Shown here: one piece after another, positions 1-10,914 of the stretch
Position numbering within the stretch: position 1 is the first letter of the stretch
Layout of the letters: the number at the start of each line of letters is the position of its first letter
Origin: Apostichopus japonicus
Taxonomy: Eukaryota > Echinodermata > Holothuroidea > Aspidochirotida > Stichopodidae
DNA length: 64,000 nt
Direction: 5' to 3'
Assembly: GCF_037975245.1 (NCBI RefSeq)
Contig: NC_092577.1
Span: forward strand, 7,715,001-7,779,000
Translations under genes and position numbers: made by a program
The notes under the pieces: generated by a model
Told to the model about the DNA's origin: nothing
Database searches by the model: none
Seen by the model: only the letters and a program-made list of their open reading frames with translations

Positions 1-205
1 CCTATTTATTCTCCGTTTATCTGCAAATTAGCAAGGCCCGGAAAGGGTCATTTCCTGCAATCTATAGAGTATCTTTACTCAAAAACTTTCTGTACGCTCC
101 GCGCCAACCTGTGGTGGCGCTCTGCTTAGATAGTGTCGAAAGCGCCCCTACAGACCATTCTTGCCCCCCCCCCCCTGACCAATACCCCTAGCTCCGCCAC
201 TGCTA
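1..205 (-). repeat. GC-hairpin interspersed repeat, copy 1
   Basis: Reverse complement of the copy at 17240-17445, with matching TAGCTCCGCCACTG, CTTAGATAGTGTCGAAAGCG, GCGCCAACCTGTGGTGGCGC and a GGGTCATTTCC block. It carries a poly-C run at ~163-174. It is cut by the window edge or ends at about base 1. Confidence 0.75.
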
Positions 206-329
206 TTATACACTCAAAAACGTCTTTGCGAGTACACTACGAGTTATAGCTACTCTCTTAAAACACCATCGAATATACAAATTACAATGTTTTTACAGAC
301 TTTTACGTGCAATCTGAGAAATTGCAGGC

Positions 330-535
330 TTGAGACCCATATTTTAGGGCTAGGTATTCGCAGCATAAAACACTCGGGAAGTGCCGTTTCCGGCCATCTG
401 GGGGGTTTGAAAAACCCAAAATTTTCGTGTACGCTCCGCGCCAACCGATGGTGGCGCTCTGCTTAGATAGTCTCCACACATTAGCCCCCCAATAATTTTT
501 CCGTTCCGCCGCGCCTGCTCTTGTATGTGAATCAA
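330..535 (-). repeat. GC-hairpin interspersed repeat, copy 2
   Basis: Contains GAAGTGCCGTTTCCGGCCAT, then GCGCCAACCGATGGTGGCGC, CTCTGCTTAGATAGT and CGCGCCTG. This is the reverse complement of the 16.3 kb copies. Confidence 0.75.
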
Positions 536-989
536 CAACACTCTACATGTCAAAATAAATTCACAAAGTTGGCTGGTTGGTAAAGCCTTTAAATAAATGT
601 AAGAAATTTGAAATGTGTCCATAATGACGTCATTGTGACAATACCTTTCACGTTTCTTGACTTTAAGGATGATGGAATGGATCCAACCGGAATAGTGTCT
701 GGCAGATAGTATGAATCAAACCTATAGAGAGAGGTAGAGTAATTATCATGTAAGATGTAGATGACGTAGAGGAATGTCCTCCTAGTCAGGTTTATTGTTT
801 ACCAAATCAATGAAGATAAACAAAGTAAACAACAAATAGCAAGGAAATAAATCACATCTGATTAATCATTCTGATCAGAATTAATTATAATCACAAGTCT
901 TGTGTTTCAACGATCCCACGAAAAATAAATTAGAATGGATCATAGAATTGAAGTAGGGAGAATGACGTCATGCGACATATACTGAAGCC

Positions 990-1035
990 ACCCATTCCTA
1001 CTGGTGGCGCTTCGCTTGTACGGCAAGAAAGTACC
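990..1035 (-). repeat. Fragment of the GC-hairpin repeat
   Basis: A short remnant with CTGGTGGCGCTTCGCTTGTA, matching the hairpin edge of the fuller copies. Confidence 0.45.
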
Positions 1036-2880
1036 GGCGCATAATACAGGCACTACGTATTGGACATAACTAAAGTGATAAAGTTGACATAAATCACTCA
1101 AAATGTTAGAGTTCACTGGTAAAATATAAATCTAGAAATAATGAAACTAAATTATTGTTTCTTAATCTCAAAATAGTTTTAAGATGCTACAAGTAACATT
1201 TTTCGATGTAATGGCGGGATGACAAACCTGCAAATACTTGTACTGAAACGGAGGAAGAATGGAATGGAGAGGTGTAGGAGGGTCGAGGACATAGCAACAT
1301 TCTTTACTGGACGAAACAGCTGATCCTCCCGGGTGATTTCAGTAAAAAGGTTAACACAAAATGTTGCAATAACATGAACAAGGCAAATGTACCAAGATTC
1401 CTTATTATTACGTATGTATTCGTTATCGCCCTTTAATAATGTTATAAGATTGCACGCATTTTTTTGTTGTCATTGATCTTAATGAAATTGTACAAACTTC
1501 TAACATTTTTGTGGAGTTGAAAAGAATGTATTTAACCATACCATTACACAATCGAATCTTTCTATTGAACGATGTTCTCAGTGAAGAACTGCATCTGTCC
1601 CAAATATCAGACTTCCTTCATACAACTTCCTGGTCATATTTTATTAAGAACCACACTATAACGCGATCTTTGTTGATTTGCAAAAGAAATGTTTAATGAA
1701 AGAACAAACACTGAGGGGCAGTGGAGCATGTGACTTTGATTTTACGCAAGAAACCATTAGCCTCTGACATTATGTTAATAATCTCAAAATGAATACTCTG
1801 TGCGTTCATCTTCACAAATTAAAATATTTTAATGTTTTCAACAAAAAGTTTCTTTATACCGGTACTTTTGAACTGCATGTTTTATCATTATAATTTTTTT
1901 ATAGCAATGTTTTAGACATGAATGCACTTGTTACAAAAACACAACGACAAGGGAGAACTTTTAATTACAAAGTTGGCAACTGGTAATTTCCATTAAAAAA
2001 CGGAGGCCACTTTCCAGGGTTATCAGGATAGTGGCAAAGCATGTGCCCAATCAACCCCCACCCCTAACCCACACACACACCTCTTGCATGGCTTTGTCGC
2101 CCTTGACACGGTAAATGGACGGTATCATCGCAAACATTTGCAGTGAATTCTACACTAAGTGTATTTATACTGGTGACTTAACCTACAAGTAAATAGACCA
2201 AAAATATATGGATTGTGGTGTGACATGTGGGGATTTTACAACAATCGTTTTACCTCTTTTTCAGCAATCCGATTTTGTTTTGGTCATATCATTAAAAATG
2301 TTATGATTTTCTGGCAAAAACCATTAAAGATCGACCACACACACATCTGGCATCTGGCCGATATGAATTAACCAGACTGGTGGTAGGGGTAGAGGGAGGG
2401 TGTGAAACCTTGAACTTTTGTGGTAGCATAGTATTATTCATTATGATTGTTATGATTGCTAAGAGTTTGGTAAAATACATAAATGTTGTTAAAGGAGATA
2501 TGCGTTGTAAATATCACCCTCTCCTTACAATATGGCGACTCATCAAGCTAAGCTGTTTTTCAGTCTGTCTTAACTAAACCAAATGCCGAGACCTTAATAC
2601 TAAAACCAGTATGTATTCTGTGAAAAGAATATTTGACAGCCCTGGTAATATGTTGTTCACTTCAAAATCTAAGAAAAGGATAATGTTCATACTGTTACGA
2701 GGGCCCATTGTAGCCTAACGCTAGTCACTACTAGTGAGGAACCTAATGTTATAATATAGAAAGTATTTGAAATTGCCAACGTGATAAATCAATATTTGAG
2801 AAATTAGGTCGGGTTACCGTGTCAGAATGTTATGATACACGATTGTTCTGGTATATTCCTTATGATGACACGCTGGTCTC
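1036..2880. other. Gene-free AT-rich stretch
   Basis: No supported exon or repeat seen. Short reading frames at 1511-1696 and 2380-2577 lack protein-like composition and splice context. Confidence 0.5.
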
Positions 2881-3030
2881 GGGTTAACGTCGGTTTAGAA
2901 GTCCCCGTTGAGATATCGATACCAAGATTGATTCTACAAGATGCAAGACAGAATTTCTTCTGCGTGGGTCCCACCAGATAGAAAGAATAGGTGGCCCAAA
3001 GTGGCCCAATGTGGCCCTATATATGAGTCT
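2880..3030 (-). repeat. Inverted partial copy of the 4.3 kb repeat
   Basis: The segment with CAGAATTTCTTCTGCGTGGG, ATAGAAAGAATAGGTGGCCC and GTGGCCCTATATATGAG matches, in reverse complement, the edge of the 4.24-4.45 kb repeat (GGGCCACCTATTCTTTCTAT). Confidence 0.6.
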
Positions 3031-4529
3031 AAAGAATTGGATATTGATACAGACTATATACGTGCCTTGTAACATGACATTTCAAGCTCATGATTATATC
3101 ATATCCAGCATAAATTGGTTTAAGAAAAAAAAACATATAGTATACTACATAAAAGTGGTGACAATATATATCCAAATTCTACTCAAGATTATATGACTGG
3201 ATTTTAAGCAACAGCTAAAAAAAGGTTACCATGGTAACACAACATATTGTAATTAGCAAACAGTTTGCCTGTTTCTCCCAAAACACAACTTACAGAATAT
3301 CTGCTGTAGGCTACTCCCTCCTTTCACAAGATAAATCTCACTAATTGTATGTCAATCCCTCTCCTTATGTTCCTCTTATCTATACTCAAACCACAATGGA
3401 GTTAATGTACACAAGACCAGTGTTTTAAGACCAGTGTTTTATCTTATTTAGCTATTCCCTGCTCTAAGCAAAATAAAGATAACCCTTTCACCTAAGCCTC
3501 TAAATATTTTGGAATTTGCTGGTCTGGGCAAGAATTACAGTTCCCCACGTTATAATTCTATCACTCTGAGAAAGAGTTGATTAACTCTTGCCTGGTATCT
3601 GTAATGTACATGACTTGTATATCTACTGGATGAAAGATTGGGCAAAGTAATTGATTTCCGATATGGAGGTGGATGAAATTCCGGAGATTCACCATGCGGG
3701 ATCATCTCACAAGGTAGGCATACATGTAAATCATTTTGCAATGTTTTACTAACTTAGGAATTTACTCACTTTCCTATTCAACAATTAACGTTAACAAATG
3801 ATTCTTGCAATTTTGCTATGTACCAATAGGTCTAATCAAGTAAAGACTCATGAATGATAAATTATAACAAGCGACATTTGTTTAATAATGTTTTCGATAC
3901 TATCTACTGTAATTTTACCTAAAGATGTTACATTGTTTAGCACCTAAAAGAGTCTAAGGTCATCGCCCACAGAGAAGAAATGCTCTTGCTAATAATAAAA
4001 GGATGCATTGACAATGACTGATGATACTTTCTTCCATTCAAATTCAAAGTTAAAAAAATAAAAACTGATTGGCAGGATATATTTGCTCTATCGATTAATA
4101 TTCCACTTTTCCTGTGTTTGTTAGATGTAAAAGTTTCTTTTATACAACAGTTACAACAGTTAATTCAGGATGTTCTTGGTTGTTATAGATTGGTTTCTTG
4201 TGGTATATTAACTATTTAAACTGCATCATTTTTGTTACATGTGGTGGGCCCTTTGCAGAAGAAATTTTGTATTGCATTGGCATTTCTTTACTTTGTGGAA
4301 TGTTACAGATGTCATGTCACAAGGCACATATAGTCTGCCTCAATACACAATTCATTAGGCCCATATAGGGCCGCATTGGGCCACCTATTCTTTCTATCTG
4401 GTAGGACCTATGCAGAAGAAAATTTGTCATACATTGGCAGTTCTTTACTTTGTGGAAAGTACCTTTTCATTTGATATTGGTTTTGTGTGGTACCAGCTAT
4501 GATTGATCATAGCCTATTTGGGGGCCCTT

Positions 4530-5130
4530 TTTATAGTGTTTCTGTTGGCCCCTTTGTAGCAGAAAATTTGTCTGGAATGATGATTTCCATAGTCTTTAAG
4601 ATCAACCCCAACATTCCAAACCGGTTTTGAGTGGTACCTTGCATATTTAATCTGGGTCAATGCTACGATAATGGGCATTTGGGCCATATTTGGGGGCGTC
4701 TGGCGGGCCCTTGGCAGCAGAAAATTTGTCTGGCATTGGCCATTCAGTACTTTGTGGCATTCATGCATTAAGTTGACATTGGTTTCAAGTGGTACCTTGT
4801 TCGTTTGATAAAATGAATTTTTAAGGGCTCTTTTGGGCGTCTGGCTGGCCCTTTGCAGCAGAAAATTGTCTGGCAGGATGATTTTCATAGTCTGTAAGAT
4901 TAACCCGAGCGTTCCAAACCAGTTTTGAGTGGTAACCTGCATATTTAATCTGGGTCAATGCTACGATAATGGACAATTGGGCCATATTTGGGGGCGCCTG
5001 ACGGGCCCTTTGCAGCAGAAAATTTGCCTGGCATGGGCCATTCAGTACTATGTGGCATTCATGCATTAAGTTGACATTGGTTTCAAGTGGTACCTCGTTC
5101 GTTTGATCAAATGCATTTTTGGGCCCCCTT
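4530..5130. repeat. Tandem repeat, period ~298 bp
   Basis: The block GCATATTTAATCTGGGTCAA occurs at 4641 and 4939, and GGCCCTTTGCAGCAGAAAAT and CATTCATGCATTAAGTTGAC recur with it. Partial copies extend to ~4240 and 5260 (TTGGTACCTCGTTCGTTTGA at 5089 and 5229). Minus-strand reading frames here are repeat by-products. Confidence 0.8.
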
Positions 5131-5319
5131 TAACCGGCTCCAGGGGCCACATGCAGCAGAGGGACCCAGGCAGACATTCACTTTTGGATATACTGGGTTT
5201 TTCCCCAAATGTTCCAATACTCAGATATTGGTACCTCGTTCGTTTGATCAAAGTGCACTGGGCTACCGGGCTATTAGTATCATCCTACCTTATACATGTA
5301 TTGCACAGCTCTAAGTAAA

Positions 5320-6730
5320 ACATCACTCTGGCTAATGTAAAGAATATATATATATATATAGGTTACGTACCTTGTATCTATTTAGCATAATAAATATATA
5401 TTTACCAAACAGTTGCAAGTTTGTTTTAATGTAAAAGCTTTTTTTTTCTTTACAATCGTTTGTTTTCTGTATTTATTCACTGAGTGGCTGAAAGAAGCGC
5501 TTTAAAATATTTCACTAATATTTATATGAAGTAAGGGCCATAGCGGACACATCAACTCAATGTACACAGATATGCCATATAAAAGAAATATTGATGAACT
5601 TTAAATAATTTATATTTTTTCGAACAAAACGTTCTTGTGTCAACCTGTCCGCTGCTACAACATTGACAAATAATAATTTAAGGTTATTTTATTCATAAAA
5701 GGGGTCTCCCTGTTTAGATCCCTCCCTACGGACGCAAGCCATATTTGGACCCACGCCCCTCACTTTCAAAGAAAACAATGTAAGAAAGGGTAAACACTTT
5801 ATAGTGTTGTGAAAAGTCATATCAATGTAAGCCTAAAAAAAGCTTATCTGGCTATTAAGACGAGGACGAAAGACGAGGCTTTCCCCTCACACCAATGAGG
5901 CTGGTCACGTGACTGGTTAAATATCAGTAAAGTCAACTCTAAATAATGTCAAATGTTTTATACAGTGACGGTGTAAGTGTCAAACTTGGGAGAAACAACC
6001 AATATCGGTTAGAAGTATATTACATAAGCGTTTGTAATTCATTCCAATCTTTGTATCAATATCGAGAGAGATCACTGGACATTTAACGAAGAGTACTATT
6101 TTATCATATTTTGTGTGAAGAATGGAAAGATACAGTATGGCCTTTCTTCAAGTTCAGCTGTCATGACTTATTGGATCATTATTCTCGGCTTCTTCACACC
6201 CTATATTAAATTTATCTCACAAAAAAATACATTGTTTTATATTAAATATTGTGCAACATTTAGACCTAAACTGAGGGCGATAACGATAATAGCTAATTGC
6301 ATTATGTTGATTCCGGGAACTACATTTAATATCGCAGGTTTGATTGGATGCTATTAAGCTTTCATTTTTTGAGTTTTCTACTAAGCTCGCACAATGTGTT
6401 ATACTCAAAATAAATATTCAATACGGTTTTTTATTAACCATCCTATGATAATTGTTTAGCTCATTGTTTGACACGCATAATGTTATTCTCAATACGAAAT
6501 TAATCACCCTGTATTTTGTGTTCCTGTTAAACAGTCAAACAAATTCAATAAAATTAAACTGTGTAACACACGATGCTAACGATCCAGCAGTGTCCGTTTA
6601 TGCAAAGCGTTTAATACCGTAATAACAAGACTGCAGCTAAACAATCGGAATCATAAAACATATTTTTATTAAATATACAATCACTCACTACTACCAATAA
6701 TTAAATTGAGAGCTACACAATAATGTGTTA
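5320..6730. other. Gene-free AT-rich stretch
   Basis: A short TA tract lies at ~5345-5361. The frame at 6115-6357 is hydrophobic (TYWIIILGFFTPYIKF) but looks like translated AT-rich DNA without splice borders. Nothing else is supported. Confidence 0.5.
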
Positions 6731-8504
6731 TCTACACTGAAAAAATAAACTAGTCAATATTGCCACGGACTAACGTTAAATTAGTCTGTAACGTTAGTCA
6801 ATGCACACGAACTAGCAAAAATCTTCGTTTCATCGCTGCTTCTTAGTCAGTTTACACTGACTAAGGAAAATATAATCACAGCTTAGTCGGTGGCGACGGA
6901 CTAAGGTATTTTAACCCATGGACTAAGAACGATACGGACACCCGATTTACGCCATAATCGTAGCTTAGTCGGTGTCGACGGACTAATGTATTTTAACCCA
7001 ATTCGATTCACTTCAATTTGGAAACCGAGAGGCAACGGCAGCTTGCTGGACTTGGCATAGTTTCATACGATCACTCTAAGCAACTTTCAACCGTAAATCA
7101 CCCAAGAAGGTCTTTAGAAGAATGGAGGTATTAACTGCCATCATCGGCCTACCTGTTATTCCTTTAACTTGAAGGTAAAATTAAAGTTAATTGTTAGGCC
7201 ACTGGCACTAGTACTGTATTATGGTTAGTGTAACGCTACCCTTGTCACGCTGGCGTTTCGCAATACACAAGTGCAATGACGGTGAGTAGCCTATAGGCTT
7301 CTACTGGGTACTGCAGTGCATTCTCAACACTAAAGTGTGCATTCTAACACCAATTAACAATGTGTTATGTGTGTATTGGGCTAGATTGAACAGTGGCACA
7401 TAATCTTCTAATTTATTCCCAAACAAATGCTGGAACTATAAGTCTTAATAGTTTATTTGAAGTCTACACTCATTTGGTAAAGATTTCCTGTAATTTCCCA
7501 TGTGAATCTAAATGGGTAGGCTTTGTGATATTGAATAAGCAAGGCTAGACCTTCAAACGTACAGTCACAGTAGGCTGAACAAATTATGTTGGCTAGTCAA
7601 CGGTATTATATGTTGCGAGCAGTCAGGATGCACGCTTCAGTTCTATTTAACCTTTTCATTTATCATTTTTTAGTATTTATTTTCCGGTCACGCCCAGGAA
7701 ACAATTGCGACATTCCTTCACGGTCGACTTGTTTACTGTAAGAAGTATTAACCGTTTTTTCTCAGGAAAGCTTGATAGTCTGAAGTTATTATAACATGTG
7801 CTTTTAGTATACTGCCAAAAGAGTAAGTTGTTGTATTTGTATTGATATTTTATGTAGAAGTAACGGAAAATTTAGTATGTTTAGTTTGGTCTAATTGCAC
7901 GTTTTTTTTCTGTCCAATGTAGTGCAGGGTTCACTTGCGCGAATTCAAATTATTCTGTTTATGTATATGTATATGCATCAATTCGTAGATTATGATATTT
8001 TTTTTGACATTTATTTGTAATTCAAGCATATCTGTTTAGTAGCAAAGTTTAAAGGTTAAGATTAATTAGTTTTCTCTTTTTGATCCTAGATTGAATGAAA
8101 CTCATTGACGTAAATAATAGATCAGATCATACAGTTTAACGCAGTTCCTAAAACTCTGGGTATTCTCTAGTCTTCGCCGGTCCATTATATACTTTAGTAC
8201 TACAAGTAAGACTAAATCAAAACGACCGAAAGACAAACTTAGTGTAACAAAGTACTGATTCTTCTCTAGCCTAGGTCTAAACAGGCTTGTTATGTGAGCA
8301 AGCAAAATAACAACTAAAAACGATTATGCCTATAAATAAGTTGGCTCAGTGCATTTCTGTTTCTAAAATTTTATATTTTTAAAGATCATAAAAACAAACA
8401 AAGATTTAGCCCATGTTTTATTATCTCTGTATTCTGTTTTAAAAAAAAAACAGTCTAGTATATCATTTACGTGCAAGCTTCATAAGTTTGGTCAAATTTC
8501 TACT

Positions 8505-9895
8505 GATCTGTAGAGCGGGAGTCCAGAGGGTTTGCTTAGCTGGGAAGGTAACCAATTGCCTGGTACATCACAATGTTCACAATGCATTCCTGTATATGAA
8601 ATCTGACGACTGGCAAACCGACTGTGGTGGATGTGGCTGGGAGAGCAATTTTAAAGTCACCTAATAGCTAACCTAGATCAGCTTTCATGGTAACCACATC
8701 AAAGTAAGAACAATGTGTCAGGTATGGCCCCAAGAGCAACAAATGGCCATCGCCAGTAATTATTGGTGGTGGGGTACCCCTGCCAGTGATCAACAATTGA
8801 CCCCTCACGGCTGACCTAGGTCAGCTCATGAGGTAACCACTTGAAACCTACTGGAAAATGTTGGTTAGGACTTCAGATAAAAGGGATGGGCATTGCCAGT
8901 AATTTTTATTGGTGGGGTACCCCTGCCAGTAGACCCCCAATATGCCCATCCCCTCATTGACCTAGGTAAGCTCATGATTTGACCAGTTGAAACCTACAGG
9001 AAAATGATAGGTATCACTTCATATGTAAGGATGGGCATTTCCAGTATTTTATATTGGTGGGCCACCACTGCCAGAGTCCGCCCATCCCTTACATATAGAA
9101 TCCTGTCAATCATTTTCCAGTAGTTTTCAACTGGTTAAATCTTGAGCTGACGTAGATCAATGAGGGGGGGGGGGCATTTTGGGGGTCTACTGGCAGGGGT
9201 ACCCCACTAATATAAATTACTGGAAATGCCAATCCCTTACATATAGAGGCCTGCCAATAATTTTACAGTAGTTTTCAACTGGTTACCTCATGAGCTAATC
9301 TAGGTCAATGGGGGATGGGCATTTGGGGGGTCTACTGGCAGGGGTACCCCCCCAATATAAGTTACTGGAAATGCCCATCCCTTACATATGAAGTGATACC
9401 ATTTTCCAGTAGTTTTCAACTGATTACATCATGAGCTCATCTAGGTCAATGGGGGATGGGCATTTTGGGGGTCTACTGGCAGGGGTACCCCACCAATAAA
9501 AATTACTGGCAATGCCCATCAGTTGTATCTGAAGTCCTAACCAACATTTTCCAGTAGGTTTCAAGTGGTTACCTCATGAGCTGACCTAGGTCAGCCTTGA
9601 GGGGTCAATTATAGATCACTGGCAGGGGTACCCCACCACCAATAATTACTGGCAATGGCCATTTGTTGCTCTTGGGGCCATACCTGACACATTGTACTTA
9701 CTTTGATGTGTTACCATGAAAACTGATCTAGGTTAGCTATCAGGTGACTTTAAAATTGCTCTCCCAGCCACACTCACCACAGTCGGTTTGCCAGTCGTCT
9801 GGTTTCATATACAGGAATGCACTGTGAACATTGTGATGTACAAGGCAATTGGTTACCTTCCCAGCTAACCAAACCCGCTGGGCTCCCGGTCTATT
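8505..9895. repeat. Large imperfect palindrome (~1.4 kb) built of repeated blocks
   Basis: The left arm from 8505 (TTTGCTTAGCTGGGAAGGTA and onward) reappears reverse-complemented down to ~9895 (TACCTTCCCAGCTAACCAAA), with high identity over ~600 bp. The centre is near 9110-9200. Both arms contain repeated blocks with GATGGGCATT, GGGGTACCCCTGCCAGT and GACCTAGGTCAGCTCATGA. The last two contain palindromes of their own. It lies wholly inside the CACTA-like element. No coding sequence is evident. It could be a nested foldback element or an internal inverted duplication. Confidence 0.8.
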
Positions 9896-10144
9896 GGGAT
9901 CATTATTAACATGATTAACATAATTATTAAGCTTTGAACAATAACTTGGTGTTATGCTGTTCAAAGCTAATAATTATTTGGTAAAGCTGCTATTCCTGGC
10001 TTATAATTTGAGGGACCTTGATTTAAATGTATACCTCCCAATATGTTATAAAATTTTAATGTAAACGATGTTTATGATAATGTGAGTTATCATGTGCTAT
10101 ATCTGTATCTGTGCTTACACGTATATCATATTTTCTGTTCACAG

Positions 10145-10225
10145 GTCAATAATGGTGCAGATTTTGGCTTCCTGAAGACAAGTGGGAGGCCATTTGTAGT
10201 TAAGAGAAACACTCTTTGTTCGTGA
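10145..10225 (+). CDS. Possible terminal exon with polyA signal inside the CACTA-like element
   Basis: After a pyrimidine-rich acceptor (TATTTTCTGTTCACAG, AG at 10143-10144), 26 codons run open to a TGA at 10223. The peptide begins VNNGADFGFLKTSGRPFVV. An AATAAA follows at 10370-10375. The arrangement looks like the 3' end of a transcription unit carried by the transposon at 6735-10906. I found no matching upstream exons and no transposase. It may be a captured host fragment or chance. Confidence 0.22.
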   Translation, partial: VNNGADFGFLKTSGRPFVVKRNTLCS

Positions 10226-10914
10226 AGACTTATCTGATGTCGATTTGGGGTACCACTTTAAAACGAAAGTCATGAGGAACCCTTGCCCAAGATTCAACTT
10301 TGCATTATTGTGCAGTGCTATACTTTTGCGATTCATGTTTGATCCATTAACTTGTCTTAACTTTGTTGGAATAAAATCAGATTTTCAGATTTTTGTTTAC
10401 AGTGATTTCTTCTCTATCTGTCGAAAGTCAGCCTTTGTAGACATCAGAAGTTTTATCAGAAATAAATACTGCCAACGTACACATTATTTGTGTTTCTTCT
10501 GCTCTCTTTTCTTTCAGTGATGCTAGTCAGTGAAACTAGTCGGGTTTAATTCTTTCAGTGATTCTAGTCAGTGCAACTAGTCAGTCGATACCGACTAAGA
10601 AAGGTTAGTCGGGAGAGGCACCATCCTGACTAATGTAAAACCTGCTATAAACTAGTCGGTGGCTCATATAAATTAGTCGGTAAAGACCGACTAATGTCAC
10701 CAACTAATGTAACTGACTAATATACATTTACCGACTAAGAAATTGTTGATCGACTAAGCTGACGGACTAAGATGACCGACTAAGAAATCCAACTGACTAA
10801 GGAATAAATTAGTCGGTATAGCAACTGACTAAGGCTATGTTAGTCGGGAGAGGCACCAGATGGACTAACGTTATGTTAGTCGGTGAACCAATTTAAGTTT
10901 TCAGTGTAGTCAGA

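Larger units (their letters stand above)
6735..10906. mobile_element. CACTA-like DNA transposon, apparently non-autonomous
   Basis: Ends are inverted. The left end reads CTACACTGAAAAAATAAA from 6732 and the reverse complement of the right end reads CTACACTGAAAACTTAAA (to 10909). Taking CACTG…CAGTG as the termini, a TA dinucleotide flanks both sides. The first ~260 bp and last ~380 bp are packed with TTAGTCGG/CCGACTAA-type octamers in both orientations (for example around 6768-6990 and 10530-10890). Such subterminal arrays are the usual transposase-binding sites of CACTA/EnSpm elements. No transposase reading frame is visible in the 4.2 kb. Tc1/mariner or Chapaev-type assignment is possible, given the TA flanks and short CACTG ends. 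Confidence 0.65.

Noticed and set aside
4514-5066. Minus-strand frames of 142 and 81 codons
   Set aside because: They run through the ~298-bp tandem repeat and repeat their own peptides.
6115-6357. Hydrophobic 80-codon frame as a membrane-protein exon
   Set aside because: Hydrophobicity follows from T-rich DNA; no splice sites fit.
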